Assembly (NCBI GenBank): GCA_024743115.1 | Contig: JANSXC010000016.1 | Location: forward strand, 94,747-158,746 | Reading direction: 5' to 3' | Source: a bacterium | GTDB lineage: Bacteria; Planctomycetota; UBA1135; UBA2386 | Length of the DNA: 64,000 nt | In this document: piece after piece, positions 43,167-51,963 of the stretch | How positions within the stretch are numbered: position 1 is the stretch's first letter | How the letters are laid out: the number at the start of each line of letters is the position of its first letter | Program-made: the position numbers and the translations under genes | Notes under the pieces: generated by a model | The model's database searches: none | The model's input: only the letters and a program-made list of their open reading frames with translations | Told to the model about the DNA's origin: nothing

Positions 43167-44983
43167 AACAGGCGCAGGATGTCGTTGTAGGTCACGAACA
43201 GCACGAGCAGCAGCACGAACACGAGTCCCACGATCTGGCTGTAGCCGAAGACGCGCGCGCTGACCGGCGAACCCTTGACCTTCTCGATCAGCAGGAACAG
43301 CAGATGCCCGCCGTCGAGCACCGGGATCGGCAGCAGGTTGACGAACGCGAGGTTCACGCTGATCAGCGCGAGGAAGTACCAGAACCACGACGGGCCGCGC
43401 TTCGACGCGTGGTAGCTGACCTGCGTGATCCGGATGATGCCACCGAGATTCTTGGCCGCGACGTCGCCCGTGATCAGGCGCTTGAGCGTCACGTACGATT
43501 GCTTGATCAGGTCGAGCGAGCAGATGACGCCAAGCTGCAGCGCGTGCCCGAAGCCGTCGGCTACGAGTTCCTGCTGCACCAGGGGCGCACTGGCCTGGAA
43601 GCCGTAGTCGTACTGCGGCGTGCCCTGGGCCGCGATGGTCAGCTCGACGACCTCACCGCGCGGCAGGTCCCGCTCGGCGGAGGAGTAGAAGGCCTTGGTA
43701 TCGTCCGGCACCCGGCGCAGGCGAAACCGCATCGGCTTGCCAGCCGACTTCTCCACTGTCTCACGCAGTTCGTCCCAGTCGGCGATGGCCTTGCCGTCGA
43801 TCGCCTCGACGAGATCCGCTGCGCGCATACCGGCCAGGGCTGCGGGCCGATCTGGGGACGGCAGCAGTCGCAGGTCTCCGGCGGGGGCGAGCGCGATGCG
43901 ATCCGTTAGTTCGGCGCGCTGTTCGGGCGTCACCGGCGCCTCGAGTACGACTTCCTGGCCCTGACGCGCAACGTGCATCACGAGTCGGGACGGACCGAGC
44001 TGGTAGGCTGCCAGTCCGTCGCCACGGAACGGTCGACCATCGATCGCGAGCACGAGGTCGTCGGGCTCGAGCCCGAGCGTGTCGAGCCACGCCACACTGC
44101 GAACACCGGCAACGCGCCGGAATACCTGGGTGACACCGATCTTCGGCGCGGTCGGATCCTTCGCGACCGGCGCGCCGACCGTACCCTTGATGAGCTGCTC
44201 GCCACGACGAACCTCGAACTCGAACGGCTTGCCGCTGTCGAGCACCTCGATCATCGCGTCGTTCGTGGCCGGCTTGCCGTTCGTCGAGACGAGCACGTCC
44301 CCGGTCTGCAATCCCGCAGTGCGCGCCGGGCCGTCCGTGGTGACTTCGAGTGCGAAATCGCCGTACGCCTGGTTGATGCCGAGCTGGTAGAGGCCGCTCG
44401 CCGAATCGTACTTCGGCACGACGGTCACCAGCTGCTCGGTGTCGTTCCGCGCGATCAGCAACTCGACCGGTCGCTGACCATAGAGCGCGATCTCGACGGC
44501 CAGGTTCTCGAACGACCGCACCTCGCGACCTTCGAGCGCCAGGATGCGATCCCCCGGCTGCAGGCGCGCAACCCAGGCCGCCGAGCCTTCGCGTACCGAA
44601 CCGACGACCGGCGCCGCGAAATCGACGCCGTAGCTGAACACGATCGGAAACACGAGCAGCGCGAGCAGCAGGTTCATGATCACGCCGCCCGACCAGAACA
44701 GCGCGCGCTGCGCGATCGTCTTGGCGTAGAGCGACTCGCTCGGGGGATACCGCCGATCGCTCGGGTCCGCGCCCGCGACGAGCACATAGCCACCGAACGG
44801 CACCAACGAGAGCCGGAAGTCGGTCTCGCGCCACTGGCAGCCCCACAGGCGGGGACCGAAGCCGAGCGAGAACACCTCGACGCGCACGCCGGCGGCCCGG
44901 GCCGCGAGGAAGTGCCCACCTTCGTGGACGAAGATCAGCAGGCCGATGCCGATGATCGCGAAGACGACGTTCAGGAAATCCAT
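43163..44983 (-). CDS. rseP: Site-2 metalloprotease RseP with expanded PDZ region
   Basis: 606 residues, against about 450 for a usual RseP. The zinc motif HEGGH is at residues 20-24 in the first transmembrane segment; the second conserved motif is NLLPIPVLDGGH near the C-terminus. Between them are about four PDZ-like units, near residues 127-190 (SAAWVARLQPGDRILALEGR), 205-265 (ARTAGLQTGDVLVSTNGK), 285-345 (LDTLGLEPDDLVLAIDGR) and 375-450 (AALAGMRAADLVEAIDGK); typical RseP has two. It cleaves membrane anti-sigma factors after a site-1 cut. The ECF/anti-sigma pair at 33.4-35.7 kb is a possible client. It overlaps the UbiA gene. Confidence 0.9.
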   Translation of the reverse strand: MDFLNVVFAIIGIGLLIFVHEGGHFLAARAAGVRVEVFSLGFGPRLWGCQWRETDFRLSLVPFGGYVLVAGADPSDRRYPPSESLYAKTIAQRALFWSGGVIMNLLLALLVFPIVFSYGVDFAAPVVGSVREGSAAWVARLQPGDRILALEGREVRSFENLAVEIALYGQRPVELLIARNDTEQLVTVVPKYDSASGLYQLGINQAYGDFALEVTTDGPARTAGLQTGDVLVSTNGKPATNDAMIEVLDSGKPFEFEVRRGEQLIKGTVGAPVAKDPTAPKIGVTQVFRRVAGVRSVAWLDTLGLEPDDLVLAIDGRPFRGDGLAAYQLGPSRLVMHVARQGQEVVLEAPVTPEQRAELTDRIALAPAGDLRLLPSPDRPAALAGMRAADLVEAIDGKAIADWDELRETVEKSAGKPMRFRLRRVPDDTKAFYSSAERDLPRGEVVELTIAAQGTPQYDYGFQASAPLVQQELVADGFGHALQLGVICSLDLIKQSYVTLKRLITGDVAAKNLGGIIRITQVSYHASKRGPSWFWYFLALISVNLAFVNLLPIPVLDGGHLLFLLIEKVKGSPVSARVFGYSQIVGLVFVLLLVLFVTYNDILRLL

Positions 44984-45031
44984 GCGGTCTCGTTCAAACG
45001 ACGGTCGGACAGTGGGTAGCCGGTAGGGGGG

Positions 45032-46195
45032 TCAGCGCGGACTCGCCGCGGTCAGCCGAGATGCGAGGCGCCGTGCCTCTTCATCGGCATCGAGGACATC
45101 CTGAAGCGAGGAGATCGGGCGCGGCGATCGATCCTCGAGCACCGCTCGCACCACCTCGACGATCCGCGGGAACGGGATCGCGCCGTCCAGGAACGCCTGC
45201 GTGGCGATCTCGTCGGCGGCGTTGAGGCGCGCCCCGGCATCGCCGCCGGCCCGCAGCACGTCGTAGGCCAGGGTCAGCGCCGGATAGCGCGCCGGATCCC
45301 ATGGCTCGAACTCGAGGCTGCGCCAGCGCGTGAAGTCGAATGGTTCGAACGCGAAGTCGAGCCGTTCGGGATAGCCCAGACAGTAGAGGATCGGCACGCG
45401 CATGTCGGGCACACCGCACTGCGCAAGCATCGAGCCGTCGCGGAACTCGACCATCGAATGCACGATGCTCTGCGGGTGGAGCACCACGTCGATCTGCTCG
45501 GCCGGCAGCCCGAAGAGCCAATGCGCCTCGAGCACCTCGAACGCCTTGTTCATCATCGTGGCGCTGCCGACGGTAATTCGGGGGCCCATCTTCCAGGTCG
45601 GATGGTCGAGCGCTTCGGCCGGCGTGATCGCATCGAAGGTCGCGGGGTCGCGCTGCCGGAACGGGCCACCCGAACCGGTGACCAGCACGCGCCGAACGGC
45701 CGCGCGGTCCTCGCCGTTGAGACACTGGAAGACGGCGCAGTGTTCGCTGTCGACCGGCAGGATCGTGGCGCCGTGTTCGCGCGCCAACGCCATCAGGTAG
45801 TCGCCGGCCACGACGAGCGACTCCTTGTTGGCCAGCGCCAGCGTCTTGCCGTGACGCAGTGCCCACTCGCTGGCGCGCAGGCCGGCCGCGCCCGTGATCG
45901 CGTTGAGCACTGTGTCCGGCGCCGCCGCATCGAGGGCGTCCAGCAGACCGTCCGGGCCGTGATGCCACGCAGTGCCAGTCGGCAGTTCGGGAGCCGTTGC
46001 GGTGCCGGTCAGGCAGGCCGCATCGGGGCCGTGCCGCGCGGCGAGGTCTCGGAGTGCATCAGCGCTGCGATGCGCGGCGAGCAGGCCGACCTCGAACCGG
46101 TCCTCGTGCAACGCGAGGATGTCCAGGGCCTGGGTGCCGACGGAACCCGTACAGCCGAGAACCGCGATGCGTCGTTTCGCCACGTCGTCGATCAT
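45032..46195 (-). CDS. dxr: 1-deoxy-D-xylulose 5-phosphate reductoisomerase
   Basis: 387 residues. The NADPH-binding motif GCTGSVGTQ is at residues 14-22. Substrate- and metal-binding blocks are intact: LANKESLVVAGD, ILPVDSEHCAVFQCLNGE, GSGGPFR and HPQSIVHSMVEF. The enzyme commits to the MEP route of isoprenoid synthesis. The ATG at 46195 was chosen over longer frames because it directly precedes the fold. It sits 48 bases upstream of rseP on the same strand, a neighbourhood (dxr-rseP) common in bacteria. Divergent from purM. Confidence 0.93.
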   Translation of the reverse strand: MIDDVAKRRIAVLGCTGSVGTQALDILALHEDRFEVGLLAAHRSADALRDLAARHGPDAACLTGTATAPELPTGTAWHHGPDGLLDALDAAAPDTVLNAITGAAGLRASEWALRHGKTLALANKESLVVAGDYLMALAREHGATILPVDSEHCAVFQCLNGEDRAAVRRVLVTGSGGPFRQRDPATFDAITPAEALDHPTWKMGPRITVGSATMMNKAFEVLEAHWLFGLPAEQIDVVLHPQSIVHSMVEFRDGSMLAQCGVPDMRVPILYCLGYPERLDFAFEPFDFTRWRSLEFEPWDPARYPALTLAYDVLRAGGDAGARLNAADEIATQAFLDGAIPFPRIVEVVRAVLEDRSPRPISSLQDVLDADEEARRLASRLTAASPR

Positions 46196-46280
46196 GGGCC
46201 ACCCCGGTCGATTTGCAACCGAACATACCGTGCGAGAAGCCCGTTGCCGCCCGCCGCCCGGGGACCGATGATGGCGGGAC

Positions 46281-47342
46281 ATGAGCGAAGCCCCTTCGGC
46301 ATACCGACGCGCCGGCGTCGACATCGACAAGAAGTACGCGGCCGTCACGGGCGCGACCGAAGCGATCCGGTCGACGTTCACGCCGGGAGTTCGCGGGGAC
46401 GTCGGCGCGTTTGGCGGCGTGTTCGACCTCGCGGCCGCGGGTGCTGCCGGCGAGTTGCTCGTGGCGTCGACCGACGGCGTCGGCACGAAGGTGATGGTCG
46501 CTCAGATGCAGGCTCGCGCCGCAGCCGACGAGACCCTCGTCGGATCGGTCGGCGAGGACCTCGTGAACCACTGCGTCAACGACATCCTCGTGCAGGGCGC
46601 GCGGCCGCTGTTCTTCCTCGATTACATCGCGATGTCGCAGATGCGCCCGACCGAGGTCACGGCGATCATCGGCGGCCTCGCGAAGGCGTGCCGGGAGAAT
46701 TCGTGTGCGCTGCTCGGCGGTGAAACGGCCGAGATGCCCGGCGTCTACCAGCCCGGCGAGACCGACGTCGCGGGCACGATCGTCGGGGCCGTCGCGCGCG
46801 ACCACGTGCTCGACGGCAGTGCGATCACCGTCGGCGATCGCCTGCTCGGCCTGCCGAGTTCGGGCCTGCACACGAACGGCTTCTCGCTGGCGCGTCAGGT
46901 GCTGTTCGCGGACGCGAAGTTCGAGATCACCGACCGGCCCGACGAACTGCAGGGCCAGTCGGTCGGCGACGCGCTGCTCGCAGTCCACCGCAGCTACCTG
47001 ACGCAGTGTCTGCCGCTGCTGCACGATGGCGCGCTGCGTGGGCTCGCGCACATCACGGGCGGTGGCCTGCCCGACAACCTGCCACGCGTCTTGCCCGCGG
47101 GCACCGCCGCGCGAATCGACACAAGCGCAATCCCGGTGCCGCCGATCTTCGACCTAATCGTGCAACGCGGGAAGGTCGCGCGCGACGAGTCCTACCGCGT
47201 GCTCAACATGGGTGTCGGGCTCGTCCTCGTCGCCGCACCGGACCGCGTCGATGGGGTGCGGAACGCCCTGGCCGCCGCGGGCGAGAACGTCTTCGATCTC
47301 GGCGAGATCGTGGCCGGCGACCGCAACGTCGAGCTGACATGA
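46281..47342 (+). CDS. purM: Phosphoribosylformylglycinamidine cyclo-ligase
   Basis: 353 residues. AIR synthetase blocks are clear: GVDIDKKYAAV at the N-terminus, LLVASTDGVGTKVMVAQ, HCVNDILVQGARPLFFLDYIA, CALLGGETAEMPGVY, GLPSSGLHTNGFSLAR and ITGGGLPDNLPRVLP. It closes the imidazole ring in purine synthesis. Its stop overlaps the following TPR gene by ATGA. Purine neighbours (purN, purD) are not present. Confidence 0.95.
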   Translation: MSEAPSAYRRAGVDIDKKYAAVTGATEAIRSTFTPGVRGDVGAFGGVFDLAAAGAAGELLVASTDGVGTKVMVAQMQARAAADETLVGSVGEDLVNHCVNDILVQGARPLFFLDYIAMSQMRPTEVTAIIGGLAKACRENSCALLGGETAEMPGVYQPGETDVAGTIVGAVARDHVLDGSAITVGDRLLGLPSSGLHTNGFSLARQVLFADAKFEITDRPDELQGQSVGDALLAVHRSYLTQCLPLLHDGALRGLAHITGGGLPDNLPRVLPAGTAARIDTSAIPVPPIFDLIVQRGKVARDESYRVLNMGVGLVLVAAPDRVDGVRNALAAAGENVFDLGEIVAGDRNVELT

Positions 47343-48277
47343 GAGTCGCGCCGGCTGGCTCTGCGGCCGTCGTTCTCGCGGCTCTCGCGCTGATCCCGAG
47401 CGCGGGGCTGAGCCAGGACCCAACCCGTTTCGATCGCGCCCGGGCAGCGGCAATCGCGGCGACCGACGAGCGCGACCGCGCCCGTCACGCGGCCAGTGCC
47501 GCCGGTGAGTTCCTGCGACTGCCGCCCAGGTCCACGGCGCGGCGAGAGCGCCTCGGCCCCGGGCTGCAGATGCTGCTCCTCGCCGACAAGGTCGATACCG
47601 CGGCGGAGCTCGTCGCGACGCTCGACGTCACGGCTCCGCAACCCGCGGACGTGGTGGCCGCCGCCATGCAGACCCATGCGCGCCGCGGCCGGCTGGCGTT
47701 GTTCCTGCGCTGGCACGATCGCGGCCTCGAACTCGAATACGACGCGACGGTCGCCCGCGCGCTGCGCCAGACGGAGACGCTGCTCATGCCACTGGCCGAC
47801 AACGCGCTGCGACGCGGCGAGACCGTGTCGGGTGTTCGCACGTTCGAACGCCTCGCGGCGCTCGAGCCACCGGCGGGCTGGCGCCTGTCGAACCTCGCGC
47901 TGACGTACCGCTGTGTCGGCCGGCTCGAAGCGGCGGAAGGCGGCTACCGGCGCGCACTCGAGCTGACGCCCGGCGACAACCAGATCCACAACGACTACGG
48001 CCTGCTGCTGCGGGCGACGGGTCGTGTCGACGCTGCTCGCACGGCCTTCCAGCGCAGCTACGCGCTCGATACTGCCACGCCCGGGGGCCGCGCCGGCCAG
48101 GGCCCGGGGATCACGAACCTGATCTACGAGCACGCGCTCCTGCGGCCTGACGCCACGCCTCCGAGCCCTGACCCGCTGCCCCTCGGCAGCGCCGCGCTCG
48201 TGGTGCGGCCGTCAGCGAAAATGCTGAGCCGCCTGGTTCTGGATCTGGCGCTGGACCGGCTGCCGACGCGCCGCTGA
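47339..48277 (+). CDS. Exported TPR-like protein
   Basis: 312 residues. A signal peptide (APAGSAAVVLAALALIPSAGLS) is followed by a helical domain and a TPR array near residues 180-245: NLALTYRCVGRLEAAEGGYR, RALELTPGDN, HNDYGLLLRATGRVDAARTA and FQRSYALDTATP. It overlaps purM by ATGA, so expression is coupled, although the product is periplasmic and unrelated to purine synthesis. TPR proteins act as docking scaffolds; no enzyme motif found. Confidence 0.78.
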   Translation: MRVAPAGSAAVVLAALALIPSAGLSQDPTRFDRARAAAIAATDERDRARHAASAAGEFLRLPPRSTARRERLGPGLQMLLLADKVDTAAELVATLDVTAPQPADVVAAAMQTHARRGRLALFLRWHDRGLELEYDATVARALRQTETLLMPLADNALRRGETVSGVRTFERLAALEPPAGWRLSNLALTYRCVGRLEAAEGGYRRALELTPGDNQIHNDYGLLLRATGRVDAARTAFQRSYALDTATPGGRAGQGPGITNLIYEHALLRPDATPPSPDPLPLGSAALVVRPSAKMLSRLVLDLALDRLPTRR

Positions 48278-48403
48278 GGCTCGACCGCTTCCCGCGCCGG
48301 ATCGGTAGCCAAGCCGGGCCGTATCCGCTACTTTGGACGCCCGAGGGCGGACCTCCGCCTGCAGACCCCCGACTTACCGCGTCTCCATCACGCGAGGATC
48401 TCG

Positions 48404-49873
48404 ATGACCGTACTGGCCTGCCTGGCTACTGCTTCCCTCTCCGCGCTGCTGCCGACCCTCGACGCGGCACCGACGTCGACGCCGAACGATTCCCGCAGTT
48501 GGGCCGCCCAGGACCCGCAGGGCGGGAAACCACCGATCCTCGACAACGCCTCGCTCGCCAGCCTCAACAAGAAGCTGCAGGCGTTCCTCGCCGCGGAAGC
48601 CGAGTACGAGACCACGGAGGAGACCCGGGCCCGCGAGCGCGCCAGCAAGAAGCGCGAAAAGGCCAAGGACGCCTTCCGCAAGGACTGGACGTCCAAGTCG
48701 AAGAAGGGCGACCTGCTCAGCTCGATGGCCGACCTGCGCGCGATCTACGCCAACTGCTTCAAGGTCGACCGGCCCAAGAAGTCGGCCGGCACGGTTCACA
48801 AGTTCTCGGTCTCGTTCGGCGAAGGCGCCGACTACGAGTACAGCCGCTACCTGCCGAAGAAGTACAAGCCAAACACGCCGACCCGCGGCGTGATCGTGCT
48901 GCCGGGTACCAAGACGGCCGACGACATGAGCACGTGGGAGGAGGGTCGCCAGTACTTCGCGAAGGTCTGGCCGAAGAAGACGCCCGCGCTGGCGCGCACC
49001 GTGTTCCACATCCCGCACATGGCCGACGGCCGTGACATGGATCCGGCGCCGGACTTCAGCCGCCAGGGCCAGGAGCAGATCGAGCAGACGCGCATCGAGC
49101 GGGTGTTCGGCACCTACGCCCAGACGATGAAGAACATCAACGTCGACCGACCGCGTGTGTTCCTCGACTGCGGCCGCGGCAACTGTGCGTTCGGTGTGCG
49201 CTTCCTGTCGATGTTCCCGGATCGATTCGCGGGCATCGTCCTGCGTTGGCCGACCGAACTCGAAGAAATCCGCCTCGGCAGCCTGACGGGCAAGTCCATC
49301 CTGCTGCTCAAGACGGCCGACAACGGTGACGTCGTCGACGCGTTGAAGAAGAAGTTCGAGACCGTCACGGACCAGGTCACGGTGCTCGAGACTACGGACG
49401 CCTACCCGCACCCCGCGGCGGCGATCGAGATCGACCAGTGGTTCGACAAGAACTCACGCAACATGGTTCCCAAGCGCGTGGTCATCGAACCGAACCACGA
49501 CCGGTTCAACCGCGCCTACTGGGCCCGCATCGGCCGCATGAACCCGGTGCACACGAGCGCGGCCGCCGACCGCCCGCGGCTCGAGGTCGAGGCCAACCGT
49601 GAAGAGAACCGCATCGTCGTCAAGGCGACCGGGATCGAAGACTTCGTTCTGCTACTCAACGACGACCTCGTCGACCTCGACAAGGAGTTCACGGTCGTCG
49701 TCAACGACAAGGCCGTCACGGAGCAGAAGAAGCGCTCGCGCCGCCGCATGCAGCGCCTGATGATCGAGCGCAGCGACTGGGAGTTCCTGTTCCCGGTGCA
49801 GTACCGCAGTTCGGTGCCGAAGGCCGAGCCCAAGAAAGAATCGGGCGAGAAGGAACCGGACGAGAAGCGATGA
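48404..49873 (+). CDS. Alpha/beta-hydrolase-fold-like exported protein with degenerate nucleophile
   Basis: 489 residues. The N-terminus is a weak signal peptide (VLACLATASLSALLPTLDAA). A Lys/Arg/Glu-rich helix follows. The middle looks like an alpha/beta hydrolase of esterase or peptidase type: RGVIVLPGTKTADD, the elbow-like DCGRGNCAFGVRFLSMFPDR, then SILLLKTADNGD and TDAYPHPAAA. In active enzymes the elbow is GxSxG; here the Ser position is Gly (GRGNCA). The C-terminus is a 60-residue beta region then a Lys/Glu-rich tail. Possibly non-catalytic. The next gene overlaps by ATGA. Confidence 0.7.
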   Translation: MTVLACLATASLSALLPTLDAAPTSTPNDSRSWAAQDPQGGKPPILDNASLASLNKKLQAFLAAEAEYETTEETRARERASKKREKAKDAFRKDWTSKSKKGDLLSSMADLRAIYANCFKVDRPKKSAGTVHKFSVSFGEGADYEYSRYLPKKYKPNTPTRGVIVLPGTKTADDMSTWEEGRQYFAKVWPKKTPALARTVFHIPHMADGRDMDPAPDFSRQGQEQIEQTRIERVFGTYAQTMKNINVDRPRVFLDCGRGNCAFGVRFLSMFPDRFAGIVLRWPTELEEIRLGSLTGKSILLLKTADNGDVVDALKKKFETVTDQVTVLETTDAYPHPAAAIEIDQWFDKNSRNMVPKRVVIEPNHDRFNRAYWARIGRMNPVHTSAAADRPRLEVEANREENRIVVKATGIEDFVLLLNDDLVDLDKEFTVVVNDKAVTEQKKRSRRRMQRLMIERSDWEFLFPVQYRSSVPKAEPKKESGEKEPDEKR

Positions 49874-51963
49874 GCCCCGCGGACCCGGCGCCTGGCGGCA
49901 GTGCCAGCGCCGATGGCCCGCCGCCGTCACCTGAACGCGCGCCGAGCCTTGTGCTCGGGGTGCCGCGCGCCGGCGCCGCCGCGACCCTGGCCGGCTTCGC
50001 GCTGATGGCGGCCGAATTGACGGCCGTGCGACTGCAGGCCCCGTGGTTCGGCGACAGCGCCTATGTCTGGACCAACGTGATCGGCGTGATCCTCGCGGCG
50101 CTCGCACTCGGCGCGACGTTCGGGGGGATGCTCGCCGGCCGCGGACAGCCGCAGCGGACCCTGTCCTTCGCGCTGCTCGCGGCTGGTGTGCTGCTGGCAC
50201 TCCTGCCGTTCCTCAGCGGGCCGCTCGGGCGCTGGCTCGTGCCCGGTGATCTGCCGCTCGATTCGGCGATGGGGGCGATCATCCGGGGATCACTGACCGC
50301 CACGATCCTGCTGTTCGGGCCGCCGATGATCCTGCTCGGCATGCTCGGTCCGCTGCTCGTGACCGCGTTGACGAACGGCGGCACACCGGTCGGCCGGGCC
50401 GCGGGCGCAACCTCGGCATGCGGCACGCTCGGCAGTCTCGCAGGGACGTTTGCGGCAACCCACTGGTTGGTGCCAACCCTCGGCTCGCGGCTCACGATGA
50501 CCTCGACGGGCGCGCTGCTCGGGCTCGCCGCGCTGCTCCTCGTTACTCCGCGACGACGCGCCCTGGCCGCCGGCGCGGCCATCCTCCTCGGCGGCCTCGG
50601 GCTGCTGCACGGCAACGCGCCGACGAACCCGCTGCGCGCCCCAGGGCCGACCCGCGAACTCCTGGCGGAACGCGAGACCTCGTATCAACTGCTGCAGGTG
50701 GTGCGAGAACAGCTGCCCGAACAGCCGGCCCGCACCTTGCTCCTCATCAACGAAGGGCTCGATTCGTTCCATTCGATCGCGGTTGCGGACTCGGCCTTCA
50801 CGGGCGCCTACTACGACTGGCATGCGATCGCCCCGCTGCTCGTCGGTCGCGGCAGCCCGCCGGCCGAACTACGCGCGCTGTCGATCGGCGATGCTGCCGG
50901 GTCGCTGCGTGCGGTCTACGCCGGTGTCCACCCGGACGCCACGGTCGATGGGGTCGACATCGACCCGGTCACGATGGCGCTCGGCGACGAGTTCTTCGCG
51001 CCGCGGAAGGCCGCGGGCGATCTCTATGCGCTCGACGGCAGGGTCTTCGCAAATGTTGCCACAGCACGCTGGCACGTGATCCACGTCGACGCGTATGCCA
51101 ATCAGATCTACGTGCCGCCGCATCTCGCGAGCACCGAGTTCTTCGCGCGCCTGCACGACCGCCTCGAACCGGACGGGATCGTCGCGCTCAACGTCGGCGC
51201 GCTGCGCTCCGACGACCCCGTGCTACGTGCGGTCGGCACGACGTTGGCGCACGTGTTCGGCCACGCGCGCGCCATTCGCGTCCCCAACAGCCGCAACTAC
51301 CTCGTGCTCGCCCGCCGTGGCGAGGCACCGGCCGCGGGCGATCTCGCATCGGCCAGCGCGCATGCCACCGGACTCGACGAGAACGATGCCGCGATCTGGC
51401 GGCACGTCGTCGGCCACGCCCAGAACGCCGCTGTCTGGCGTGACGTCGGCTCCGACGGCGTACTGCTCGTCGATGACCGACCCGTGCTCGACGAACTCAT
51501 GATGCGGAGCTACGTGCGGAGCAACGACGGCGGCGAGGTCGTCGCATGCGGCGGGGAAGACGCCGTCGATCGCGCGGAGCTGGCGGCGTTCGAGGCGCGC
51601 AAGGCCCTCGACTGGCTCGGTGTCATCACGGCGGTGGGGCGCAGTTCGGCAGCTAGCGCGTACCTGCGAGAGACTGCGGGCGACGCGCGGTGGTCCATGC
51701 GTGAGCTGCACGCCGCGACGGCGGAGTATGCGGCGGCGCTCGACCTCACCGACGATCGCACCACGAGCGACCGGCTGACTGGGAAGCTGAGCATGCTCGA
51801 GCAGGAACTGAAGCCGCAGCAGCGCGCCGAGGACATCGCGCGCCGCAACGGCTGGGTCGCGGTCGTTGTCGCCGCGCTCGCGCTCGGCGCCGCAGTGATG
51901 ATCTACAGAATGTCGAGAATCCCGGCGGCACCGTCGGTGAGCGTGCTCGTCGACGCGCGGTAG
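49870..51963 (+). CDS. Polytopic membrane protein fused to spermidine-synthase-like domain
   Basis: 697 residues. The N-terminal ~250 residues contain about seven to eight transmembrane helices (GFALMAAELTAVRLQAPWFG, VIGVILAALALGATFGGMLA, GAAILLGGLGLLHG). The soluble part resembles spermidine synthase: YDWHAIAPLLV, IGDAAGSLRAVYAG and VDGVDIDPVTMALGD. The usual GGGDG motif is reduced to GDAAGS and the catalytic Asp block is weak (HVDAY), so polyamine transfer is uncertain. A C-terminal transmembrane helix follows (VAVVVAALALGAAVMIY). Membrane SpeE-like proteins of this kind are common in Planctomycetota and related groups and lack an assigned substrate. The 3' end overlaps the convergent HEAT gene by 61 bases. 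Confidence 0.8.
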   Translation: MSPADPAPGGSASADGPPPSPERAPSLVLGVPRAGAAATLAGFALMAAELTAVRLQAPWFGDSAYVWTNVIGVILAALALGATFGGMLAGRGQPQRTLSFALLAAGVLLALLPFLSGPLGRWLVPGDLPLDSAMGAIIRGSLTATILLFGPPMILLGMLGPLLVTALTNGGTPVGRAAGATSACGTLGSLAGTFAATHWLVPTLGSRLTMTSTGALLGLAALLLVTPRRRALAAGAAILLGGLGLLHGNAPTNPLRAPGPTRELLAERETSYQLLQVVREQLPEQPARTLLLINEGLDSFHSIAVADSAFTGAYYDWHAIAPLLVGRGSPPAELRALSIGDAAGSLRAVYAGVHPDATVDGVDIDPVTMALGDEFFAPRKAAGDLYALDGRVFANVATARWHVIHVDAYANQIYVPPHLASTEFFARLHDRLEPDGIVALNVGALRSDDPVLRAVGTTLAHVFGHARAIRVPNSRNYLVLARRGEAPAAGDLASASAHATGLDENDAAIWRHVVGHAQNAAVWRDVGSDGVLLVDDRPVLDELMMRSYVRSNDGGEVVACGGEDAVDRAELAAFEARKALDWLGVITAVGRSSAASAYLRETAGDARWSMRELHAATAEYAAALDLTDDRTTSDRLTGKLSMLEQELKPQQRAEDIARRNGWVAVVVAALALGAAVMIYRMSRIPAAPSVSVLVDAR

